Assembly: GCA_040401995.1 (NCBI GenBank)
Contig: JBBANM010000028.1
Location: forward strand, 1-64,000
Source: Haliscomenobacter sp040401995
Lineage (GTDB): Bacteria; Bacteroidota; Bacteroidia; Chitinophagales; Saprospiraceae
Direction: 5' to 3'
Length of the DNA: 64,000 nt
The translations under genes and the position numbers were made by a program. The notes beneath the pieces were generated by a model. The model saw only the letters and a list, made by a program, of their open reading frames with translations, was not told the DNA's origin and ran no database searches. Positions 38,101-46,060 of this stretch are shown piece by piece (the stretch's first letter is position 1; each line of letters starts with the position of its first letter).

Positions 38101-38962
38101 CTATCAGGAAGACCCAACTTACCTTATTCCCGAGTTCCTCCCCGATCACCCTGCTACTGCGGTGGCCTATGCCTGGGAAGCGGCAACCAGTCCGGTCTAC
38201 TATTTTCGTTTTGAGCACCACTTCTTTCATGCGGCACTCATTCAGCGCTTCATTGTGCGCAGTGCGAAACTGGCCGAGAGCTACGATTTATTGTGGCGCA
38301 ATGGAATGTTACTACAGGTAGAGGGTACCTTGGCGCGGATTCAAGTAAACCCCAAGACGAGTCGAATCGATATGCAATTGCGCGGAAGCAATCCTGCGGA
38401 ATTGATCGAACGCCTCAAGAATGAGATTAAAAAGATCCAGGATGTAGAGGGAGAAATGGGCTTTTTGCTTTCATTAACTGGCCATTTAGATGAGTGGGTT
38501 ACGCTGGAGCAATTGAAGGAACAGAGCAACAAAGGAAAAACCCAAATAGCTTCTACTACGGGCGAAATTCTGGAACTAGCTCCTTTTCGCAGCCTAATTC
38601 ATACACCTGACCGTGATTCAGATGATGCAACCCAGGACTTGAAACAACTAGCTGATGAGAAATCAGGCGCTCAACTCCTTGAGACGCCAACTTCTATCAG
38701 TCTAATAGATTTTAAGTCCATTGCTAAACTCAAAATCAGAAACAGTGTTGAGGATACAATTGCCTATATCGAGGAAAATATTCAGCCTTCCTCACCTTTG
38801 TATAAGGACCACATTTTAATCGAGAGTCAATGGAATAGTTTTAAACAAGATGAGCGCAGAGGAATTATAAACCACGAAAATACCCAACTCTCCGAAAATC
38901 AAATTCGGGACAGAATTTTATCATTGATCAATTACATTAAGGAGGAGGATTTGAAAGCGTAG
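35160..38962 (+). CDS. LRR-ROCO GTPase with C-terminal effector-associated-type domain (contains two gaps)
   Basis: One gene split by two 100-N gaps (35972-36071, 36669-36768). The reading frame shifts at each because 100 is not a multiple of 3; true gap lengths are unknown. It starts MAGNMAEALRRIQENKRTKS, a standard ROCO opening, then has at least 20 visible 22-residue leucine-rich repeats. The Roc GTPase follows (P-loop GNGRVGKTS at 37166-37192, WDFGGQE near 37313, base motif CNKADD), then a COR domain. The last 70 residues (38745-38959) are a helical module resembling effector-associated domain 11. Likely an LRR-sensing switch protein; a nuclease gene follows 35 bp on. Confidence 0.88.
35972..36071. 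other. Assembly gap of 100 N inside the LRR array
   Basis: Exactly 100 N, a placeholder of unknown true length. The left and right sequences are the same LRR repeat in frames differing by one base, so the gene is probably intact and the gap merely mis-sized. Confidence 0.95.
36669..36768. other. Second assembly gap of 100 N inside the LRR array
   Basis: Exactly 100 N. The words before (TTTCCTTATG) and after (GTCCTCGCCAATTAGC) are the consecutive parts of one repeat type seen at 36590-36615, so collapsed identical units are the likely cause. Confidence 0.95.
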
Positions 38963-38997
38963 TATTTGAAAGATTTTTTGATGAAATAAGCATAAAA

Positions 38998-39573
38998 ATG
39001 ATCACCTCAACAAATCGGTACAGCATTGAGGATTACCTGGAAATGGAATCCAATAGCCTCACCAAACATGAGTATTGGAATGGCAAAATATGGGAAATGG
39101 CAGGAGGAACTGACTTGCGCCATGAAATTTGCGCACGCATCATCATTGAAATCGGCAAGGCGCTAGAGGAGCGCGACCTGGCTTTCAAAATATATACCAG
39201 TGACATGAAGATCTGGATTGACAAGCGCAAACGCTTTGTATATCCAGATGCCGTAGCAATTGCCGACAAACCAATCTTTTACGAAAATCGCCGAGACATC
39301 ATCACCAACCCCTTGCTGGTAATAGAAGTTTCTTCTGACGGCACCGAATCTTATGACCTCTCTTCCAAATTTGAACAATACCGCAGTATTGCTTCCTTTA
39401 GAGAATACCTCATCATCAGCCAAACCGAACGGATGGTTACCAGGTATTTTCGGGAAAAAGAAAATCTCTGGAGTACAACGGATTACGCTGGGCAAGATGC
39501 GGTGATCCCCCTTCAGTCAATGGGTTTAGAAATTCCTTTGAAGGGGATTTATTGGGGAGTTGATGTTCCTTAA
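38998..39573 (+). CDS. Uma2 family (DUF820) restriction-endonuclease-fold protein
   Basis: A 191-residue protein with the Uma2 pattern: YSIEDYLEMESNSLTKHEYWNGKIWEMAGG at the start, then RFVYPDAVAIADK (catalytic Asp near 84), then NPLLVIEVSSDGTESYDLSSKFEQY, which gives the acidic residue and lysine of a PD-(D/E)XK site, and REYLIISQ. These are putative nucleases, very abundant in Cyanobacteria and present in Bacteroidota, with no well-established biological role. The gene starts 35 bp after the ROCO stop on the same strand with no terminator between, so the two are probably co-transcribed. Confidence 0.88.
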   Translation: MITSTNRYSIEDYLEMESNSLTKHEYWNGKIWEMAGGTDLRHEICARIIIEIGKALEERDLAFKIYTSDMKIWIDKRKRFVYPDAVAIADKPIFYENRRDIITNPLLVIEVSSDGTESYDLSSKFEQYRSIASFREYLIISQTERMVTRYFREKENLWSTTDYAGQDAVIPLQSMGLEIPLKGIYWGVDVP

Positions 39574-39619
39574 TTTTCCTATCTTCACTCAATTACACCA
39601 CGTTAAATCCACACATCTA

Positions 39620-41140
39620 ATGAAAAAACCAATTTTACAGCTTTGTTTGGGTATCCTTTTGCTAAGCCAAGCCATTCCAGCAATGGCACAAGCTGATAGC
39701 ATGAAAATGATCAAACCGGAAAAATATGTCACCAAACATACCGCCAAGATCGAAGGCAAAACCATCAATTATACCGCAACCGTTGGTACCATCATCCTAA
39801 AAAATGAAAAAGACGAGCCCGTTGCCGCATTTGGTTACACCGCCTACGTCAAAGACGGTGAAACCGATGTGACCGCCCGCCCCATCACGTTTTCTTACAA
39901 CGGCGGCCCGGGTTCTTCCTCCATGTGGCTGCACTTGGGCGTAATGGGCCCGCGTCGAGTGGTGGTCAATGATCCCCAACCCAATGGACCGGCGCCTTAC
40001 AAAATCGAAGACAACAACTATTCCATCCTCGATGTCTCTGATGTGGTGATGATGGACCCCATTGGTACTGGTATCAGTAGAGCGGTAGGCAAAGGCAAAA
40101 ACGCCGATTTCTGGGGCGTCGACGGCGATATCCAGTCGGTGAGCCAGTTTATTCGCAATTATGTCCACGAAAACGAAAGATGGTTGTCGCCAAAATTTTT
40201 GCTAGGTGAAAGCTATGGTACTTTCCGCTCGGCGGGGGTAGCCGATTTCCTACAATCGCGTTTTGGCATCTCGATGAACGGCGTGGTATTGGTTTCCAAT
40301 GTACTGGACATCCGCACCTTGTCGTACAATCCTGGCGATGATATTTCTTACATTGTCAATTTTCCAACGTATGCGGCTACTGCTTGGTACCACAACAAAT
40401 TGGCCAACAAACCCGCCAGCTTGGAAGCTTATTTGAAAGAAGTAAGGGCCTTTTGCTGGACGGATTACAACTCGGCTTTGATGCAAGGCGATCAACTCAG
40501 CGCTGCCGATCGCGATAAAATATTGACCAAACTTGCGGCTTACAGCGGGGTCAGCAAAGACTACTGGGACAAAGCCAATCTACGGGTCAACCAGCCACAA
40601 TTTGCCCAAGAGCTGTTGCGCAGCACCGGGGAAATGGTTGGTCGTTTGGATTCGCGGTACCGCGGTATAGCGGTCAACGTTTTGGCAGAAAATGCTGAAA
40701 ACGACCCGCAATCGGCGCAGATTTCTCCGGCTTACATGTCGGCGTTTATGCATTATTATACCACGGAATTGAAGGTAAGCAAGGACAAAACTTACAATAC
40801 CAGCGCCTATGCTTTACCGGATTTCAAATGGAATTGGAAACACCACCGCAGCGATGGCCTATTTGGCGATCAGGTGTCGCCAACCACTTCACCTGATTTG
40901 GTGAGCGCTATGACCAACAATCCCAAAATGAAGATCATGGTGATGAACGGGATTTACGACATGGCCACGCCTTTTGGTGCTACGGAATATACTTTTGACC
41001 ATTTGGGGTTAGATAAACGCCTCAAAGGCAATATTGTACAAAAGTATTACGAGGCAGGACACATGATGTACATTCATCCGGAATCGGGCGTGAAATTCAA
41101 AAAGGATGTGGCGGAGTTTATTGCCGGCGCATTGAAATAA
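39620..41140 (+). CDS. S10 family serine carboxypeptidase-like protein, exported
   Basis: A 506-residue protein. The ATG at 39620 is chosen because it begins the signal peptide (MKKPILQLCLGILLLSQAIPAMAQ); an ORF start at 39560 precedes it without purpose. S10 motifs are present: FSYNGGPGSSSMWLHLG for the oxyanion hole at about 94-110, the nucleophile GESYGT near residue 197, an Asp in MVMNGIYDMATPF, and the His in YYEAGHMMYIH. It is expected to act in the periplasm or outside. It is followed by a tandem palindrome array rather than a simple terminator. Confidence 0.93.
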   Translation: MKKPILQLCLGILLLSQAIPAMAQADSMKMIKPEKYVTKHTAKIEGKTINYTATVGTIILKNEKDEPVAAFGYTAYVKDGETDVTARPITFSYNGGPGSSSMWLHLGVMGPRRVVVNDPQPNGPAPYKIEDNNYSILDVSDVVMMDPIGTGISRAVGKGKNADFWGVDGDIQSVSQFIRNYVHENERWLSPKFLLGESYGTFRSAGVADFLQSRFGISMNGVVLVSNVLDIRTLSYNPGDDISYIVNFPTYAATAWYHNKLANKPASLEAYLKEVRAFCWTDYNSALMQGDQLSAADRDKILTKLAAYSGVSKDYWDKANLRVNQPQFAQELLRSTGEMVGRLDSRYRGIAVNVLAENAENDPQSAQISPAYMSAFMHYYTTELKVSKDKTYNTSAYALPDFKWNWKHHRSDGLFGDQVSPTTSPDLVSAMTNNPKMKIMVMNGIYDMATPFGATEYTFDHLGLDKRLKGNIVQKYYEAGHMMYIHPESGVKFKKDVAEFIAGALK

Positions 41141-41170
41141 GGGTAAAATCTTTGCTGGGGAATGGCTTCA

Positions 41171-41640
41171 ATGCCGTAGAGCCACATTGCAATGTGGCTC
41201 TACCACAATTGTGCTGAAACACAACTATTGGGGGCATTTTCCTGAATGCCGTATAGCCACATTGCAATGTGGCTATACCACAACTGTGCTGAAACACAAC
41301 TATTGGGATCATTTTCTCGAATGCCGTAGAGCCACATTGCAATGTGGCTCTACCACAACCGTGCTGAAACACAACTATTGGGGGCATTTTCCCGAATGCC
41401 GTAGAGCCACATTGCAATGTGGCTCTACCACAATTGTGCTGAAAAACACTATTGGGATCATTTTCCCGAATGCCGTAGAGCCACATTGCAATGTGGCTCT
41501 ACCACAATTGTGCNNNNNNNNNNNNNNNNNNNNNNNNNNNNNNNNNNNNNNNNNNNNNNNNNNNNNNNNNNNNNNNNNNNNNNNNNNNNNNNNNNNNNNN
41601 NNNNNNNNNNNNNTGAAAAACAAATTTTGGGGTCATTTTC
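41171..41640. repeat. 75-bp tandem array built on a 28-bp perfect palindrome
   Basis: Units start (ATGCCGTA) at 41171, 41246, 41321, 41396 and 41470, then run into 100 N and a final part unit. Each holds a perfect palindrome, GTAGAGCCACATTG and its reverse complement. In unit 2 the third pair of each arm changes in both arms (GTATAGCC and GGCTATAC), so the pairing is kept. Units 1 and 3 carry TATTGGGGGC, units 2 and 4 TATTGGGATC, hinting at a 150-bp higher-order unit. It fills the 547 bp between the S10 gene and the oxidoreductase. Confidence 0.9.
41514..41613. other. Assembly gap of 100 N inside the palindrome array
   Basis: Exactly 100 N. Sequence on both sides belongs to the 75-bp repeat, so the number of units is unknown. 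Confidence 0.95.
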
Positions 41641-41687
41641 CCAGCAACCTTAAAAACCTCATTCTCCGATTTATCCATTTTCCCAAC

Positions 41688-42653
41688 ATGAAAGCAGCAG
41701 TTCGTTCTACCTATGGCCCGTCACGGGTACTATCCATCCAGGAAATCCCCATTCCCCAACCCGCCGATAACGAAATCCGCGTCAAAGTACACGCCAGTAC
41801 GGTCAACCGCAGCGATTGTGCTGCCCTGTTGGGAAAACCCTTGGTCATGCGCTTGATGATCGGTTTTTTAAAACCAACCCTGGCAACACCGGGAACTGAA
41901 TTTGCTGGAGAAATTGATGCGCTGGGCAAGGCCGTCACCAATTTTAATATCGGAGACAAAGTCTGGGGATTCAATGACTTGGGGCTTTCAACCCATGCCC
42001 AGTACCTCGTGATGCCCGCTGATGGCGAAGTATTAAAAATGTCGGATAAGTCTACTCTTGAGCAGGCCGCCGCCAGTGCCGAAGGTGCCCATTACGCTAT
42101 CAATTTCATCAACAAAGTCGAAATCAAGGCCGGACAAAAGATACTGATAAACGGTGCTTCGGGCGGTATTGGCTCGGCGTTGTTACAAATAGTCAAACAC
42201 TTAGGCGCGGAAATTACCGCGGTATGCAACACCAAAAACCTGGCGCTAATCCAGTCGCTGGGTGCTGAGCGGGTGATCGATTATCTGCAAGAAGATTTCA
42301 CCAAAATACCCGAGCAATTTGATTTTGTCTTTGACGCCGTGGGTAAAAACACTTTTTTCAAGTGCAAACGCCTCTTAAAACCCGGCGGTATTTACATTTC
42401 TTCGGAATTAGGGCCTTGGTGGCAAAACATTTATTTGGCTTTACTTACCCCGATTTTTAAGCAAAAAAAGGTGGTTTTTCCAATTCCTTCAAACATCAAA
42501 GCTAGCCTGAATTATATCCAAGATCTAATTGAAAAAGATGCTTTCCAAGCCGTAATTGATCGGCATTACCCGCTAGACGAGATCCGCGAGGCCTTTGAGT
42601 ACGTGGCCAGTGGTCAAAAAACGGGGAATGTGGTAATTCGGTGTTGGGAGTAA
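41688..42653 (+). CDS. Zinc-independent MDR oxidoreductase (quinone oxidoreductase-like)
   Basis: The ATG at 41688 gives 321 residues beginning MKAAVRSTYGPSRVLSIQEI, the normal MDR start; the frame extends back through the repeat array only because that array happens to lack stops. The catalytic domain has HASTVNRSDCA and GTEFAGEID. The Rossmann fold has GASGGIGSALLQIVKHLGA at about 149-167 for NADPH. Structural zinc cysteines are missing, as in quinone reductase-like members. It probably reduces quinones or enals in the cytoplasm. Its stop faces the convergent hydrolase gene 9 bp away. Confidence 0.9.
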   Translation: MKAAVRSTYGPSRVLSIQEIPIPQPADNEIRVKVHASTVNRSDCAALLGKPLVMRLMIGFLKPTLATPGTEFAGEIDALGKAVTNFNIGDKVWGFNDLGLSTHAQYLVMPADGEVLKMSDKSTLEQAAASAEGAHYAINFINKVEIKAGQKILINGASGGIGSALLQIVKHLGAEITAVCNTKNLALIQSLGAERVIDYLQEDFTKIPEQFDFVFDAVGKNTFFKCKRLLKPGGIYISSELGPWWQNIYLALLTPIFKQKKVVFPIPSNIKASLNYIQDLIEKDAFQAVIDRHYPLDEIREAFEYVASGQKTGNVVIRCWE

Positions 42654-42661
42654 AGATAGAA

Positions 42662-43459
42662 TCAAGATGCCAAAAAAGCTTCTATTTCCCGATTGTACAC
42701 CTCCGGTTCTTCAACGGAGGAAGTATGACCGCCGCCTGCAAAAACGACCAATTTGGAATGCGGAATCAAGGCATGAATCTTTCGAGCCTTATCGGGAACC
42801 GTGGCCACATCCTGATCGCCAACCAGAATCAGCGTTGGACAAGTAACCAAATGCAATTCGTCGGCAATACCTTTTCGTTGAATCACGCCATCGACCGCCC
42901 GGGTAATGCTACTACGGTTGTTCTTTTTCAATTGTTGCTCCCAGTATTTTCTCTCGGAAGCCCGGTTGGCATCATGCAAGAATTTTTGTCCAAACATGAT
43001 CTTCATCACGCTGGAAACCACCAATGAAAACCCCAAATACTTGACAATGCCGTTTAAAAATCGGTATTTCCCATGGTTTTCAACCGGTTCAGGATCCGCA
43101 GAAGTCTCCATCAATATCAATTTCTGGATCAAATCTGGTCGACGGGCAGCCAATCGCATGCCCATAAATCCACCCATCGACAAGCCGCCAAAAATGACGG
43201 GTTTGCCCACTAGTTTTTCGATTAATTGCACTGCATCGGCATACAGGGTTTCCATGTCGTAGCCATCAAGAGTGGCTTCCGTTTGGCCTTGCCCGCGATG
43301 ATCGTAAGTGATGACGCGATAGTTTTCTTTGAAATGTGCTACTTGTTTGTGAAACATATGGCCGCTCCACAGAAGTCCATGGGATAAAACGATGGTTTCT
43401 GTACCCGAACCCTGTTCTTCGTAGTAATAATTGACGTTGTTGATCTGGATGTTAGGCAT
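42662..43459 (-). CDS. Alpha/beta fold hydrolase
   Basis: A 265-residue cytoplasmic hydrolase. HGLLWSGHMF supplies the oxyanion region, YDHRGQGQTEA the conserved strand-4 loop, and GGLSMGGFMGMRLA the nucleophile elbow with Ser. VGDQDVATVPDKA provides the acid and FAGGGHTSSVEEPE the catalytic His. Layout and length resemble 3-oxoadipate enol-lactonase or aryl esterase types, but no pathway neighbour supports a precise function. Confidence 0.92.
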   Translation of the reverse strand: MPNIQINNVNYYYEEQGSGTETIVLSHGLLWSGHMFHKQVAHFKENYRVITYDHRGQGQTEATLDGYDMETLYADAVQLIEKLVGKPVIFGGLSMGGFMGMRLAARRPDLIQKLILMETSADPEPVENHGKYRFLNGIVKYLGFSLVVSSVMKIMFGQKFLHDANRASERKYWEQQLKKNNRSSITRAVDGVIQRKGIADELHLVTCPTLILVGDQDVATVPDKARKIHALIPHSKLVVFAGGGHTSSVEEPEVYNREIEAFLAS

Positions 43460-43517
43460 GTGAAAAGGATTGATCCGGTGCTTGATTCATTTCATTAACG
43501 GAACAATATATCTCATT

Positions 43518-43889
43518 TTATCCATTTTTGTGCTGACTTTTCCCAATCCAGCCCAAATGCGTATGGTCAAAATCATCTAGGTATTTCAAGCCATAACCGG
43601 CTACACGGTCAAAAAAACTGTGCGCCATAAAGATTAAACCTATTTGCACTATGAACTCGTTTTCCAATCCATAGCCCAGTAAAATGATCGCCGCCATGAC
43701 GCCTTGATGATGGAGCACATTGTACCCTATTGCGCCGATTTTTTTACTGATCAAATACAGCAAAAACACAACATCAGGCACAAAAAACAGTCCCAGATAA
43801 AGCTCCCAGCTTCCATGACTGAGGTAGAAATAAAGGCAAGAGAACAAGATCAGTAGGCCTAAAACTTCCAATTTGACAATCGTTTTCAT
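43518..43889 (-). CDS. DUF4260 membrane protein
   Basis: A 123-residue protein with about three to four transmembrane helices. The end HSFFDRVAGYGLKYLDDFDHTHLGWIG, with conserved His, Asp and Arg, and the central YNVLHHQG motif match DUF4260. The family's function is unknown. It lies 58 bp upstream of the alpha/beta hydrolase on the same strand, so they may be co-transcribed. Confidence 0.88.
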   Translation of the reverse strand: MKTIVKLEVLGLLILFSCLYFYLSHGSWELYLGLFFVPDVVFLLYLISKKIGAIGYNVLHHQGVMAAIILLGYGLENEFIVQIGLIFMAHSFFDRVAGYGLKYLDDFDHTHLGWIGKSQHKNG

Positions 43890-43965
43890 TTACTCTGTTT
43901 GTGTTGGTGATGACACAAAGATCAGGGCAAAATGGGCGTTTGATCTTGATAAATGTCAAGAAAAC

Positions 43966-44068
43966 CATACTACTGGACATTTAAATTTGGGGGATGCGTA
44001 AACCTTCCAGGTCTTCGAGACCTGGAAGGTTTGAAGAGCGATCAAAACGAAAATGTCCAGTAGTAAGT
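43966..44068. repeat. Family-1 MITE-like element, copy 3
   Basis: CATACTACTGGACATTT at the left and AAAATGTCCAGTAGTA at the right, with the usual AAACCTTCCAGGTC hairpin inside. It is flanked by AAGAAAAC at 43958-43965 and 44069-44076, an 8-bp exact direct repeat consistent with target duplication. Confidence 0.85.
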
Positions 44069-44096
44069 AAGAAAACAGAGGTGCTGGGTAGATAGA

Positions 44097-44882
44097 TTAT
44101 TTCAGCTGTATGTGTACATGATCATCATGTCGTACCGCTTGACAGCCATGAAAGCGAATTTTGGAAGTATTCAGCCCAAGTCGTGTTTTCAAATGGGGTT
44201 CTAAAAATATTTTTCCAATTATCGGGTTGGCGGCAAAAATCTGGATCAAGGTTCTAGTTCTTTTTGCATCAAAAACAAACCGCTGTTTTGCTCCTTGTGG
44301 TACAAGTTTTTTTAACAGATTGTACTGCCAATATCCTCTTTTGCTACAGTTTTGGGCGGTATTGATCTCGCCCGGTAGCGGTTCTTCACAAACCCCATAG
44401 CCAATGAAAGATGGACAGCGATTGCTTGATTTTTTGGTCTTGGCGTCAATATAAAAAAAGGATAGATCCAATTTTTTGCCGTCATGATGACTTAAATGTG
44501 GCAACAAAGGAAAACGATTGAAGAAAGGAAAATTCGCATCCAAATAATGCACTGTTGACATTGGAAATTGGTCATTCATTTTATCGGCTGCCTTAAAAAC
44601 TGCTTCTCTCAAATTGACCCGAACATAGTTGCGATTGAGTAAATAGGTCAAACTATTAAGTGGCCGCAAATGATGGATTTCAAAAAGCGGTAGCGGTACT
44701 CGTCCATAGATTTTGGCAATTTTTGGTACTACTCCAAAACAGACCAAACCATAAAGCACTAAAAATAGAGCCACTTTAACGCCTACTTTTTGGCCTTGGA
44801 GCAGACCATTTTTGCGAATACCTGCCCATAGTAATTTGTAGACCAAATAGACTACACCCCCAACTTGTGTAACGATGGTCAA
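44097..44882 (-). CDS. Membrane-anchored M15/M74-like peptidase
   Basis: A 261-residue protein with two N-terminal hydrophobic stretches (residues 5-20 and 33-53). The C-terminal 140 residues show the LAS-type metal site: LSHHDGKKLDLSFFY supplies a His and an Asp in HxxxxxxD spacing, and HDDHVHIQLK at the very end supplies the final His residues, as in penicillin-insensitive murein endopeptidase and D-Ala-D-Ala peptidases. It probably cuts peptidoglycan cross-links in the periplasm. It is a lone gene with palindromic repeats on both sides. Confidence 0.7.
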   Translation of the reverse strand: MTIVTQVGGVVYLVYKLLWAGIRKNGLLQGQKVGVKVALFLVLYGLVCFGVVPKIAKIYGRVPLPLFEIHHLRPLNSLTYLLNRNYVRVNLREAVFKAADKMNDQFPMSTVHYLDANFPFFNRFPLLPHLSHHDGKKLDLSFFYIDAKTKKSSNRCPSFIGYGVCEEPLPGEINTAQNCSKRGYWQYNLLKKLVPQGAKQRFVFDAKRTRTLIQIFAANPIIGKIFLEPHLKTRLGLNTSKIRFHGCQAVRHDDHVHIQLK

Positions 44883-44936
44883 TAGTAGCGTAATCAGCGC
44901 TGTTTTGAGTAAATTGTAAATATTCGTTTAAGTTTA

Positions 44937-45064
44937 ACACCCCATCTTCGATGGTGTGGCTTGAAAAAATGTAGCCACAAATTAAAGCACGAACTCCGTT
45001 CGTGAAGGACACACAAACGTCAGTTTGTGTCCTAATTTGTGAAAATTTGTGCAATTTGTGGCTA
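44937..45064. repeat. Nested hairpin cluster
   Basis: An outer inverted repeat TAGCCACAAATT (44972-44983) against AATTTGTGGCTA (45053-45064) encloses two inner hairpins, CACGAAC against GTTCGTG and GGACACACAAAC against GTTTGTGTCC. A further small hairpin, ACACCCCATCTTCGATGGTGT, lies just before. No gene is present in 44883-45173; the cluster occupies half of it. Confidence 0.65.
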
Positions 45065-45173
45065 AAAATTTGTTTTACTCCACGCCGAAGGCGAGGTACT
45101 AATACTTTACGTTTTCATATAAAATCACCATATAGATACCGCAAACCCTTTGATTTTTTAGGTTTCAAAATCC

Positions 45174-46034
45174 TCAACTCCCCTTCCCAAACCCCGCTCT
45201 CAACATCACTGCCGCCGTATACAAAATCACCACAATCACCACCCAGCGCAGGGTGTCAATCGGCAACGATTTTACGATAAAAGCCGCAATCAATACCGCC
45301 ACCAGCGCCGGAATAGCCATACCCACGGCCGCCTTGCGGTTGTACGCCCCCTCGCGGATGAAGCGAATCGAGGCCATGGGCATCAAAAAAGCACAGGATC
45401 CCATCATAATCGGAAAAGCCACCTGCGGCGACATGCCCAGCGCAAATACCAGCGCCATACACGGCGCATACAGGCCAATACCCACCGTCATCAAAGCGCC
45501 TAGAACGAAATTGATCGCTACGGCAATCACCAATTTGCCGCCTTGCAAACCAATGGCCGTACCGCCCCCTTGAATCCAGCCCATACTTCTGGCAAACATA
45601 AATGCCGCGGTCACCAACAAGGCAAAACCCATGATTCGCCGTATTCTTTGCTCCGCCAATTTGGCGACCAAGCCAGCCCCCAATATCGCACCTGCCGTGG
45701 CCGACAACAACATCAACACCAAGGTAACCGGCTCTACTTTGATTACCGTAATGAAAATAATGGCCTGTAACAATACCGGCAAAGCATTCGCTACATTGAG
45801 CGTACCCGGTAATAAACGATCTTCGGTTTGATGGGTAAATTTCAACAAGGCGGTTTGGGGAGCAAAAGCGCCGATGCCCAATACGTCAAAAAAATTGACT
45901 ACAAAACCGATTGCGCCGGTTTTTAACCAACTCACATCTTCCAATTGGTTGCGGTGTTGCAAAAAATCGCGGATCAAAACCAGACTAAAACCCAACGCCA
46001 ATACGATCAGCGTAATCCAAACTATGGTAATCAT
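45174..46034 (-). CDS. TauE/SafE family sulfite or organosulfonate exporter
   Basis: A 286-residue protein with about eight transmembrane helices. Each half contains the family's glycine-rich helix: GFVVNFFDVLGIGAFAPQTALLKF near residues 48-71 and LGALMTVGIGLYAPCMALVFALGMSP near 178-203. Family members move sulfite, sulfoacetate or related anions. No sulfur metabolism gene is adjacent, so the substrate is not assigned. It lies 26 bp downstream of the M1 peptidase gene on the same strand and could be read on the same transcript. Confidence 0.9.
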   Translation of the reverse strand: MITIVWITLIVLALGFSLVLIRDFLQHRNQLEDVSWLKTGAIGFVVNFFDVLGIGAFAPQTALLKFTHQTEDRLLPGTLNVANALPVLLQAIIFITVIKVEPVTLVLMLLSATAGAILGAGLVAKLAEQRIRRIMGFALLVTAAFMFARSMGWIQGGGTAIGLQGGKLVIAVAINFVLGALMTVGIGLYAPCMALVFALGMSPQVAFPIMMGSCAFLMPMASIRFIREGAYNRKAAVGMAIPALVAVLIAAFIVKSLPIDTLRWVVIVVILYTAAVMLRAGFGKGS

Positions 46035-46060
46035 GGTAACTATCTTGTGTGGTAACGAAA

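Noticed and set aside
41171..41640. CRISPR array
   Set aside because: The segments between the palindromes are themselves nearly identical from unit to unit, so there are no unique spacers, and no cas gene is in the window.
41118..41653. Repetitive frames on both strands in the 75-bp array, including a long N-terminal extension of the MDR oxidoreductase
   Set aside because: 75 is a multiple of 3, so one open unit gives an open array. The oxidoreductase has its normal N terminus at 41688 and the 25-residue repeats match no protein type.
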